A program made the position numbers and the translations under genes. A stretch of 64,000 nucleotides of DNA. Source: Bugula neritina (taxonomy: Eukaryota > Bryozoa > Gymnolaemata > Cheilostomatida > Bugulidae). Positions 25,395-40,100 of the stretch are shown piece after piece. The DNA is taken from positions 9,167,241-9,231,240 of the forward strand of contig OZ037768.1 in NCBI GenBank assembly GCA_964035545.1. Direction: 5' to 3'. The notes beneath the pieces were generated by a model. That model had not been told where the DNA came from. It did no database searches and saw only the letters and a program-made list of their open reading frames with translations. Each line of letters begins with the position of its first letter. Positions within the stretch are counted from its first letter, which is position 1.

Positions 25395-28300
25395 TTATTC
25401 ATAATCCAGCACTTTCTTGTGATAAAATAGCAAGTACCTAAAACATGTCACAAATTATAACAGTTATTAGCTGAAGCAATCTATATTGATGCGGAAACAA
25501 AAATGATAAAAATTTTCAAACTAAAAGCAACAATTCACCATGGATAGCCCGCTGCCTAAATACATTTCCCAATAACCTTCAGACCACTCATGCTATATTC
25601 AAGTTATATACATATATATTTAATAACATGTTATAAAATAATTATGATAAAATTTAACAATACAAATTTCTTCCCCTTAACAAACATGAAGTGTGTATCT
25701 TACATTCTGTAACTTTTATTTAAATGTTTGTTAGGCAAATTTTTAAACTAAAAGTTTTCTTGCAAGGAAATCTGAAATATACAAATTAAAAACTTAGCAT
25801 AAAATTGCAATATGAAGTGCAGGTGCAGACAACTACCATTAAAGCTTCAACTACATAATATTTGCAAGACATGAGCATGGTGGTGAAAAGTAATACAATA
25901 AATACTATAAATTTACTCACCCTTCACTGTTTAGAACCTCTTGTATAGTGCTCTTAGTAATTTGGTGGTCATCACATTTGAACCATGAAGACTGGCCTTG
26001 TTTAATGTAGTTAATATAATGTCCAGACTCTAGATTACCAATGTGATTCACTACTGCAAACAGTGTGTACCTGCAATAATATTACCTACTAAACACGGCA
26101 AACACAAACACGTTTATAATTTACTTTAGACATTACACTGCATTGAAACAAACTGTTTTCTAAAAAAGTACACATTCAAATAAAAAAATTGATGGATTTT
26201 CAGCACAGAGAACAAAATTTTCACACTATTTCGGTTCCACTCAGGAAAAACCTTCAAGAGATGTAATTTAGTACTCGACTTCTAAACTAAATGTATCTAG
26301 TAACCTGTACTGCTGATCATCAGTGACTATACATTCACCCATGTCATTGGTTTTACACCCGGACATAAATGGCGTCATATCCAATTCTTCGGTGAAGGAG
26401 ATCAACGTCTTTATCTTCTTATGATAGCCAATAGAATGCTCAAACCTCTACAAAATATCATTTGACAGCGAATTAAAAACCCGTACTTTGTAATACACAA
26501 CAGTTTATAATAAATAAACGAAAAACAATTTTTCAATTATTACTTCATTTATATAAATAAACTTATTTTTGAGTTTGAAGATGGATACAGTGGTATCTGA
26601 AATATGTTTACTTTATTTATATAAATAAATAAAACAGTAACTAAAAACGTTTTCCTTTATTTTTAATGAAATTGCTAGCCCGTAAAATATATTTAAATAG
26701 TCCATAAAATAAAACAAAGTTCGCCTGCAACATTAAAGCCTCTGCAACATCTATGAGTGTACACATTATGCTACACCACAACCCAACACTACAACCACAT
26801 GGATACTAACCTTGAGATGGAAACAGCAGACTATAGGAAGCCGTTTCATGGTAAGTCTCTTGGTGGACTCGCGATGCACAGTACACTGAGAGCATTTGAT
26901 CTTAGCAAAGCTGCCCAGATGTTCGTCTCTGGTAAACCTTTTCAGACAATCAAACAGAGACGTAGGCTCAGTGTAGCTGGGACTCAGCATAGCCGATCCT
27001 CCATTGCGCACACTATGCCCCATACCCAGGTCCAGCGAGATATCCCAAAATGGATCTATTGTTGTGGAGATGTTACTAAAATCCAACATAAAATTATTAA
27101 TATATTATAGACAAACAATTACTATATTACAACTCTTCAAAACTAATATTTATTAATCTGTTTCAAGAGTAGGATGAAGATTTTGCAGTAAAATTAAACA
27201 GTTGTCTCCTCTACACGTACTATATTGAGCCAATGCAGCTATTCTAGCTTTATTACTTGTATTCAACAGAAGTTATGCTATAATTCTACTATAAATTATA
27301 TATTATAATAAACTCACTGGCACTCCTGGCATGTTACGTCAGACTGAAGGGAACCTGTGAAGATTTGGTCTATAATACAGTTACAGCAGTTGGAGTTGTT
27401 GCTAGCAGCCCCATTGGTACCTGTGAAACAGAAATACGCATATTTCCATAAACCACGCAGATATCATGAATACAAAGCAATCACCAACGCACCACACCGA
27501 GAATTCACTATACCTTTACAATGTTGGTGAACTAAATCGAGTATTGCTATGAAGAATTCATGGGCGTCTTGCTGTTCATAGCCAGCTAGGTGTCTGGCGT
27601 GAGTCCATACTAAGTGTAGAAGTCTATACGGGATGTGAGGGGTACGAGAACCAGAGTAAAACTAGAAAACACATTGAAGTATATTTGGTAGATAACATAA
27701 AACTTGAACTTACAAAGAATCAGTTATTTAAAGCCAAGGTGAAACAACTCTAAAAAACACTGCTGTAACCTTAATCTATGTGATCCTTTTACATCGTGTG
27801 TACATGTGGAAAATATAAAATTTTTTGTCCTTTACTTTTTTATAAAGATCACCTGACTTAAATGTATTTGTAAAACTATTCCATCAATATGATAGGTGTC
27901 ATATAAAACAGCACTTCAAATTCTGCTGATGAGATTAAAACAAGTAGGTAACTAAAACCTGAAAAAATAAAATATAAAAAAGCTAAACACTGCATGTATT
28001 TGCAAGACAAAAACTTACCAAGATTTTGCAAATTCAGAATGTGAAGACAAAATATTAAAACAAAATTAGATTACAAAACATGCATTACTGCAAATTTATA
28101 TATAGCACTACACATACTAAGCTGTGGACGAGAAGAAATAGGTAAATGTGGTAAATTGTCCAACTCACCTCCTGAAATAGACGAGAGAGTTCACAGACAA
28201 GACATTGCTGAGTTTCAGCCATCATCTGACAGTTGTGTTTGTCGGAGAGAAAGAAGTCACGCAGTAACGGAGTGTGAGTGAGGGCCTGCACTATGCAGCT

Positions 28301-31065
28301 CATGAAACACGTGTTACCAAGGTTGATGAGACCTCTTAAACCTGTGTCAGATATACGTGTAGTCTGAGTATAGGAGTTCATTGTACTCAACACATAAATG
28401 TGAAAATAAACAAGCAAACCAATAGGCTATCACATGGCAAATTGAAATTAGCAAACATAAAAACTCTACAGAAGCAGCCGAGGTCTAGGGGTTAGAGTGT
28501 TGGCTTAGTAAACAGGACATTATGGGTTGAAACCCCAATAAAGGCCATTGGCGAGATTCAAAAGAGCATCCAGTCATAATTGCTCTTGTGCCACATCTGA
28601 ATAAGTCTTTAGTCTGCTTAAACAGACCTTTCCATCAGGGGTTTTCACTGGGATAGTGACTATAAACTTGCATCAGTTTTATAACATCTTTACACATACA
28701 AAAAACGAACACCTAGGCCAGGGTTGAGTTTAAGCCACATTGATTGAGTATTTTCTGACTTAAATACTTGAAATTTCTTGGCATGGGCGAAATTACTATA
28801 ACCAGACTTAACTTGAAAGCCTTTTTAACTGACTACAAGTTTTTCAAATTTTTTAGCGAGTAAAGGCATTATACTAGTTACTTTAATGTTCAGCATATAC
28901 TAGGGAGTAGTTGGGCAAATTAATCAAATCACAATGATCTAATAGCGTGTCAATGAAAAGGTCTCAGAGTAATTTCATTTTAGTGTTATTAAGTTAGTCC
29001 TATGGTTATTGAACTGACTTGGAATTGACTTGATTCGTTTTTATTTGAACCACAATCACTTGACTTGACTTAAACTGCTGCAACCTAAACATCTAACTTA
29101 CCAACACTAGAATTATTCTCTATTTTTCTGCGTTTAGGATTAGAATGCAATGATTCAATTTCAACATCAGTTGGAGTCCAAGCACCTGAAATGAAAACAA
29201 ATAAACGGAATACTAAAACATAAACATGAAAATAATTAAAACAGAATCACACAAACAGCTAATCTAAACAACAAGTGATATTTTCTTGGCTTCAGAACTT
29301 GAATCCTAAAGAGTTAAATCCTATATAGTAGATTGTAGAATTTGCCAATTGCAACTTTTTGTAGCAACTTACTAAAGAATCTGTTATTGCTGATCCCAGC
29401 CACTTTATCTAAATCATCGTCGTAGATGTGGTCCTTACAGCGATAGCAATAGACACCACCATATGATATGTCCATGGCTAAAAAAACAAAAGTAGAGATG
29501 AAATTCTTCAGATGTGCATCTCAAATAGCCTGTAAAACCACGCCAAACTCTTTGCCTACTTGTGTAACAAGTTAGGCTTCTAATGACGGTTACTCCTAAC
29601 TAATGTCCTGGGAGATGGGGCTTATTTGTTTGGGAAGACAGTCTATTTAAAAGAAGAAGAACTTTGATTTCAAGCTTCGGCTGCATCGTGACAAAACTCA
29701 ACCAACCATAGAAAAGGCGCTGGGAGTAAACCTTGCAAACATAGTTGGTGTCAGAACTCCTAAGGTAATTGTTTACAAATTCATTTTAGTGGCTTCTGCT
29801 TAATAATAACTTATTTATTAAACATGTTACTGGTAACCGAACATCCAATAACATCAGAGAGGGCGCCTCTAAGTTACCCAAAACAACAAGAATATATGCT
29901 AAATGTCTACCAACATTAATTTTTGCCAATTATTTCCCTACCTAAGGCAACATGACAATAGCTGATGAATTATTTGAAAACATAAGTGCCTGAAACAAAC
30001 TGTAAAATCAATCTAGTTGAGTATACAACTCTGATGCTGCATTACAATTGTAGCCCAAACAATTTTGCAGACTTTATTACTACATTAATTTAGCTTGTCA
30101 GCCCTGTTTAAAATTTTGCTGAAAAAGTATCCTTCAAGTGAAGTAAATCTCAAAAGAATACTATTACAAAACAACAACAGAGTTGAAAGGAAAGCTTATA
30201 AATACTAACCAAGAAAATGTTTACTGGATTTGGCATGTTCCTGTATATGCTTTTTTTCAAAGCAAGCAAAGTAGACACATTGCAAACATGCATACAGCCG
30301 GGGAGTATAATCATCACACTCACAACATTTTATGGCAGGTGGCTCCTACAAAACCAGTGTAAACAAGAATTTGTAAGCAACATAGTAACAAAAAAGCAAT
30401 TTTAATTAAAATACGGTGATTATTGTTGTACAGATAACCAGTATTTAAGTAGTGACATAACTGCATTTTTAAGTTTTCCATGCGGACTAGAGTTTACATT
30501 TTCATGATTAGCACAAGAACTGTAGGCAAAAAGCTTTCTAATGACCCATTCTGTTATTTTGGTAAAAGTGTTGCTTTTAAAATAAAAAAAGGCAAAACAT
30601 ATTCTGAACATTATGCTTATTACGAGTATTATACTATTTCCCACTGCAACTGTAAGTGGTAATTATAAATTTGTAAGAAATTATCAGCCAAAATCATTTC
30701 TCTTCATTATTACCATGATAATGATCATTATCAACATGATTAGCATTTCTATGTTGACTTAGTCAAAGTCATAAAACAACTTTTAACAATTAATTCAAAA
30801 TTTAACTTTAAAACTCTTGTGGTTAAATTCTTACCTCACTTATAAGTTATAGTTACTATAAAAAGCATACCTTTCTTGATGAATCTTTATATCCGCCATT
30901 CTCGGCTCCAAAGTCGCATGACTTAATGCTACTACTTGCCGGGGATCTAATAAAGGTTTCAAGCAAAAACCCATATGATTCTAGAAGACTTGTTGAAGAT
31001 TTTAGGGCTTCTATGTGGTGACAAGATGATGTTGATCTTGGTGTATTACTTGCTTTGGTACCCAT
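25395..31065 (-). CDS. USP22: Ubiquitin carboxyl-terminal hydrolase 22 (USP22/nonstop), SAGA deubiquitinase
   Basis: Eleven coding exons (31065-30871, 30345-30210, 29477-29373, 29185-29102, 28341-28169, 27661-27514, 27420-27318, 27075-26811, 26447-26305, 26070-25921, 25437-25395) give 514 residues (human USP22 has 525). Residues about 15-125 form the UBP zinc finger: CHH in exon 1, then CCx[15 protein letters not shown] and VYCYRC. The USP domain follows, with Cys box LGNTCFMSC (Cys185), the QQDAHEF box, Zn-binding CNCIID and [18 protein letters not shown], His box NLESGHY (His468) and WFKCDD (Asp484). The catalytic triad is intact. The C-terminus is [16 protein letters not shown]22 is the SAGA-module enzyme that removes ubiquitin from histone H2B (and H2A) with ATXN7, ATXN7L3 and ENY2 in the nucleus; this role is inferred from orthology. 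The N-terminal 14 residues and the finger's first loop are divergent. An acceptor just upstream (exon start 31076) implies a 5' UTR exon further up. Confidence 0.95.
28471..28690 (+). mobile_element. tRNA-derived SINE in USP22 intron
   Basis: Same family as the 13.05-kb copy: head GAAGCAGCCGAGGTCTAGGG, a decayed B box (GGGTTGAAACCCC), then the shared body AGTCATAATTGCTCTTGTGCC and the CCATCAGGGGTTTTCAC hairpin segment. It lies antisense in the 28342-29101 intron of USP22. No clean target-site duplication is visible, so it is older than the 13-kb copy. Confidence 0.65.
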
Positions 31066-32080
31066 TACTGTATCAGCTGTATGTGTAACAACAACACAAC
31101 AAATAAACAATAGCATAGCTATAACTATAAATTAATATTACTAAATATATAGGTATAGCCCATAGGCATATGCCTAAGGCTAGGTTTCAAATATTTTACA
31201 TTTATCTATAATTTAAATATAAATTGCATGGTAATGACTATGAGCAAAAACCAGCAATTGAACGAAATCACTTATTACAATAATTGATAATACTACTAGT
31301 ATTACTAATAATATTAATTCGATTTATATAAAAATTGCCAAAAACTTTTTACTATAACAGCTGTGTATGCCTATAATTATGAACACTATTAGCATTTCTA
31401 ATAGTTTATTATTTAGTGTTAATTTTACTTATAGTTATACTCATACTCGCACTGATAATAAATCTAAATCAAAATGAGCAAAACTAAAAGTAAAATAAAA
31501 ATTAAAAGTAAACGTAAATACTAAATATTTATAACTATATTATTATTAATAGTAATACTAAACAAACAAATTACTAATGACTAACGACTATGAGAATGAG
31601 CAAATATTAAAGCCCAAAAGTTAATGTTAAAGTAAATTATTATTAGTAACAGTAGGAGTATCACTATTAATATTAGTAGAACAAAGTCACTGTGTCAAAC
31701 TCAAAGTGAAAGTAAAAATTAAAACGTAACTTTTATTTCATCTGAAAGTTTCATTTCAACAAGAACTAGAAGCACCCGTGCAAGTAAATAAAGATACTAC
31801 TGAACTCTTATCATAAGTATTTAATCGATTATGATCATGATTCTTAGTTGAGTACATAATTATCATTATTATTTCGTAATTGTTATTCCCTGAAGATTGT
31901 TTCGACCTGTCAAGACCTTGAATAAATGGCAAAAGCAAAATATCTAGAAAAACAGTCCAAAATCATATTGATCAACAACTTTTAGCCTTTAACATGTATG
32001 TTATTGGAATGAAAAAGAAGGCTGTGTTTAGGACTATTTATATCACCTTGACATTATTTATTCATATTGCGCGAGGGTAG

Positions 32081-32097
32081 CACGTGTATTCCACGTG
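32081..32097. promoter_or_regulatory. Twin CACGTG E-boxes
   Basis: Two perfect CACGTG palindromes at 32081-32086 and 32092-32097, 11 bp apart start to start (one helical turn), with CAGCTG about 30 bp further on (the only comparatively GC-rich patch of the interval). CACGTG is the site of USF, Myc/Max and MiT/TFE-type bHLH factors. Their position between two divergent genes makes them candidate shared regulators; this is inference. Confidence 0.45.
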
Positions 32098-32910
32098 AGC
32101 AATCCATTTTGTGAGAAGCCAACAGCTGTTAGCTTAATCGCAGCGAGTTGTAAAGTGTCAAACTCAAACAGAACATTTTTTACCAATTCTTCCTATTACA
32201 CACCATAAAATTTTCAACAAGTTTCAGGTTATTACTATTTTTCACATATTAGTAATTTTTTTTTATATTTGCAAACTTTAAGTTTCCTTCGAGCTGCATT
32301 GTAATTGTTTATTTCCTAAAGAAAATCAATTTGAATTTTACACACTCTCAGTGAAGGTTTGACTTGACTCTTTGAATGTAAGTTTTAGTCTAAACTTTGA
32401 ACAAATTTTAAATAAATAAGTAATCAAAATTCACCTCGACGTTACAGGACTAGGCCATACTAAGTATAATCTTGAAGATAAAATTATTTCAAAGCTTGAA
32501 AGTTTGCTTTAGTTTTAAATTTTAAAGCTGTACCTCAAAATCAGTCCGACTCGTTAAAAATGATTTTCACTCCTGGTATACTTAATTCAAGTTCAGTGTG
32601 AGTGTTTTTAAACTAAATGTCAACATAGTTAGAGTAAGGCTGCTTTTAAATATTTGAAATTAGGAATAAACTTACTCTTAACATGCGGATGCATAGCTTA
32701 ACTTTTAAGCTAAAACTTTCTTGTGCAAATATTTGTATTTCAGTATTTGTATTATATTTATCGTAAGAAAAAGCTAATAAAGCTATCTAATCATATGTGT
32801 ATATTTATAGCAAACGTAATGCTTAAACTGAGTTAATAGTTTGGGTGTGTAGCCCATCAACACTGTAGAATAGTTAGGTAGTGGGGTCCATTGGCTATGC
32901 TATTTTTAGC

Positions 32911-32953
32911 TAATATATATATATATATTTATATATATGTATATATATATGGG
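32911..32953. repeat. AT microsatellite
   Basis: About 40 bp of nearly pure AT dinucleotides, broken by TTT and GT. Confidence 0.8.
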
Positions 32954-33498
32954 CATCAAAATCAGGTATTCAGTCATTACATTACTTAAATACTTAGGGT
33001 TTCCCTTCCTCAACTATTTTAACATCTAAATTATACAAGTCAACACCACTAAGGAGGCAAAAAGTAGTTTTATTATTAAATATCGTTTTGTTAAATCTTG
33101 TTTATTTTTACAAAGTTTTAGAGTTTCGTAGCACATAGTTAACGTTTAGTTTGTTTGCCCAGTTGTTACGCCAGTCAATACAGGATTACACATATCACTT
33201 TGACACCAGTAACCTTCATTCATTATCATGGTGGTGCAGCTACAACTACTCTACTGTTAATGTTAGTGTTTATGTTTGTCTCTAAAATTTATAAAATCTA
33301 AAATAGGTTTTAGGAAAGTGTAGTTTAAAGCTAACATCTTTGCTTCTAGTTTTAACATTTTTACAGATATGAATATCCTATTTTCGAAAATTTTAGAGGT
33401 TTCTTGGAATTTCTTAATTTGTTTTTCTTTTTACTCTTGCACGTAACTTGACAGAGTTGAAAAATATTACCTAGATATGGTTGTCAATCTATGCTATT

Positions 33499-33567
33499 TG
33501 TATGTGTGTATGTATATACATACATACATACATACATACATGCATACGTACAATCATACATACATAA
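33499..33567. repeat. TACA/TGTA microsatellite
   Basis: TGTGTGTATGTATA changes into a run of CATA tetranucleotides (about nine units), then decays to CATACGTACAATCATACATACATA. The two halves are partly complementary and can fold. Confidence 0.85.
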
Positions 33568-33827
33568 ACCATTACAAAGTGATAGTGTAATTTTCAGGAA
33601 GCTCCCGGGTACCTCCTACAAATTTTTTTTTCAAGTTTTATACCAACAGTTGAAGCAATAGCTGATTATAATATAAATAACTCATTTAAATATAAGATTT
33701 TATGTTGACCACTGCACCTTTGTTAGGGTCAAATTATCTCAGCAAAAGCTGAGACATCTTGATTATCAGATATATTGATATTGCATACTGATATTCTAGG
33801 TGGAAAGGGAAGGGCTTTTGTAATGTA

Positions 33828-36663
<2,836 letters not shown>

Positions 36664-37149
36664 CATGTATGGAAGAATGTAGATTCTAGGATCAGAAGAG
36701 TGAACTAAATGTCATCTGTATTCTGTACACTGTACAGTATATACTTTGTTATATTTCAGTGTATATATATATATATATTTCATACGTACAGTAGGCTATA
36801 TATATAATTTACTATATGTATAAATACTAAGAATATCATAAGCATGAGAATTATGTAGACACAATACATGTAGTTACAGTTGTTGGTTCTGTTTATTCAT
36901 TATAATTATATATTTCAACAGAGTGTTTCACATTCCAATATGAATGGTATTTTAATGCGAACAACAATGTTTTGGCAAAAAATTAAAATTGCTAAAATTA
37001 AAGAATTTATCTAATGTCTTTGTGAAAAGAGTAATGTCATGACAAAAGCCTAATAAATGATGCAAAAATAAATATACAAATTCTATAAATATGAATTGCT
37101 AGTGGTTTTATATTAAAGAAGGTAACAATGGGCAGTAAACTACATATGT
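36664..37149. other. Convergent 3' flank of NUDT21 and WDR24
   Basis: Only 486 bp separate the two stop codons. A plus-strand AATAAA at 37052-37057 (NUDT21 side) lies beyond a minus-strand AATAAA at 36892-36897 (WDR24 side), so the two 3' UTRs may overlap. ATTAAA variants nearer each stop could also be used. AT dinucleotide runs occur near 36.77-36.83 kb. Confidence 0.4.
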
Positions 37150-40100
37150 TCACGTCCATTCACACTCATGGCCACAGCCAGTAGGACACTGCGTGTTTGA
37201 TTTAAACCAGTCCTTCATATGAGATATATGACCACCATGTGCACAGCCTTGGCAACACACATATATCCCTTTCACCGGAGTGTGACTACAAGAACCATTA
37301 GATTACCATACAAATTGAATAGTAAGAATCTGCTCATTGAATTTTTGTTCAACAGTGGCTGAAGAAAAAATGTAATGCTTAAATACTGTTATAAATAGTA
37401 GAAAGAATAGCAGATTTTACAAATGTCATGGTCAACAATGTATTGATCTCCTAGGACTAATATTTAAAGTTCTTGTGCCTTTTTTTAGACTACTAAATAT
37501 TCATTTAGCGAACCTAACATAAATGTGTGCATTAGAAAAACAAATTTCATGATATGTAAGGATACATTTTAAAAGATGTTTTGTCCATCTCTATAGCATA
37601 ATGTAGTTTTACATTGAACAAAAACACCATGTTGGTGTCTAATGATACAGCAAAGCAGTGGCAAATGAAAATATTTTACTACTTCTGTAGATTATTTACC
37701 ATATTGAGCAAAGAGAGGTAATCTTCCGACACTTCTTGCAGTACCAGCCACATTTCTCTGTGAGAAGTGGCTTTTGGCAAGAGGCGCACACTGTGTATAT
37801 TGTAGTTGATGCCTGATTTAATTGCTGTATGTTTTTCAAACTACATTTGGTTATGATTGTGTTGGAAACACACCACAATTTGAACATTTCAAGTAGATCT
37901 ACAATAAAGACAAACTATTATTTAATAATAGGTAACTCAAAAAAAACTTATCACTGTGTATTACTTAAAAATGCAAGGGTTAGTGATAGTTAATAAAAGG
38001 TCTATTTTTGATAATCATTTATTAGTGTATACTTAATTCAACAATTTCAGCAGATTTGCAAGTGAAGAGTGCATTTTACTATTATACAGTTAGCACACTA
38101 TAACAGTTTATAAACATCTCCATCTGTAGTCAGGACATTCCTAGTGGCTTATTATAAGACAGCTTTGCCATACCAAAAATAATAGTTTCATGCTTAATTT
38201 ATTATACCGAGTAACAATTACCAGTACTCTTACCTAAATATGCAGTCATCCAATTTTCTAATAATTCTTCATCTATCTGAGACTTAATTTTATTTCCCAG
38301 AACTATATGCATAGAAACAGCTGTTTGCACGTCACCCTGTAAATATACCAAACTGCAAACTCCATCTGAAACTTGAATTATCCTTTGCAATAAAATTTTT
38401 GCCGCTATTATCAAAACATTTTTAAAATAAGCTATTGCAATTATACAAAGACTGCGACGAAACTCTTGATTTTAAAGAATGACCCCCCTCCACCCAAAGT
38501 ACACAAGTAAAATTGTCCGCTGTCATAGTGCTACCACTACTCAACCTGAGCCACACGAGAAAGGGAACTGAATAGAAATAGCTGATAGAGACTCACATCT
38601 TCAGCATATGAGTGAAGTAAAGAAATCACAGCACTGACGGAATCCCAGAGAGGAATATCAAAGGCAGCTGGAATCACAGATATCTGCAATACATTATGGT
38701 GGTTAAAATCCAAAAATTATTTCCAGCAAGATGAAGCATGCCAACATGAAAATTTAAATCAGTAGCAGATTTTATTAATAAATTCCTGTCTTTGGTTTAA
38801 AAGTTTTCATCTCTATATGAGAGATTTTTCTTCTACTATTCTACACACGGAACTAATAGTTGATTGGTTAACATGGTGTGTGAAAGCAATTTAATATAAG
38901 AAGCGTACCAACCTTTTCTGGAGACCTTTGTTCAGAAAGTTTATCTCTCAGGTAAGGATTCTCATAGAAAGGTATACGGTGAGAGTGGTATGCTAAGGAA
39001 GACTGTGGGTGACCAGCGTCCGTCAGATCATGGGGAGGTATAAAGCTCTCCGTTGGTAAATCAAAGTCCTGAAGTCATAAACAAAGTCATAATAATAGCC
39101 TACCCGGCAGTGCATTAATGCCTTTCCAAATCTGATGCTCTTGTCATCATTTTTTTCCACATTATTTAAATAATAATTGCTTAGGTATAACAATTGTTTA
39201 CACCTCCATAATGGTCAGAACGAGTGAACGCGGAAATGTGATAACAATTTGCAAAGTAGTAGCTCTAAAGTTATTCTACCAAAAAGTTATCGAAATGTAA
39301 TTACTGAGTGTCAAAATGAATTTTCTAGTTTAAAATCTGCAAAACAATTTATTTGTGGCTAAAATTTCAACAAGTTCACCTGCTCATCTTCAAAATATTC
39401 ATCATCCTTTTCATCTAAATCAAGTTCAAATCCATCAATTTCATTATCTTCAAAGAAGAAGTCATGGTTTGCCGTCTGAGTTGCCGAGTTGCTCTGGAAA
39501 TTATCGTCATAGTCTTCATCACCGCTGACCCCTAGGAGATTAGTTGAATTAGAGATTATTACTTATAACAATGTAATTACTAAATTTCCTAAACTTGTAG
39601 GAAAATAACACAGTTAAACTTAAAATATTTTTCCCATAAGGCTTTGTAATGTGTTCATAACATATGCTATGATGACTATACCCATTTCAATTACAAACCA
39701 TCATATATTATAACTGAAACTAGGTACATGACATTATTGGTGATTAAAACTAAAAATCAAATAGTTTTGCTCGAAATAAAATACTTAATAACACAGTGAG
39801 TCTTATCAACAGTTGAGTAATATTAAATATAAAACAGTTCTAACTGATGCAATATAAAGAAATAATAGAGAAACATTTTAGGTTTTGCAGTCTGTCAGAT
39901 GTAACTTATACTATATTATATGAAAGCAGGCCAATAATTAATACTATTCTAGCTAGTGTTAAGTATGTGAGTAAATTATCTGTATAAGTAAAGATACCTG
40001 AAGTAATATCTCCATTCTCCAGATTACTATAGTTACTGTGTATCAACTTAGTATCAGCAGCAGCACCATTCACTGGAAACAGACAAACACATATTTTAGT

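Larger units (their letters stand above)
31077..33827. promoter_or_regulatory. Divergent promoter region between USP22 and NUDT21
   Basis: USP22 is read leftwards and NUDT21 rightwards from this 2.7-kb interval. Splice acceptors just upstream of both first coding exons (exon starts 31076 and 33800) show that both have 5' UTR exons inside it. The interval contains a simple-sequence tract (31.27-31.68 kb, TATTAGTAATA-like words), two E-boxes (32081-32097) and microsatellites at 32.9 and 33.5 kb. No protein-coding exon was recognised. The exact start sites cannot be read from sequence. Confidence 0.45.
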
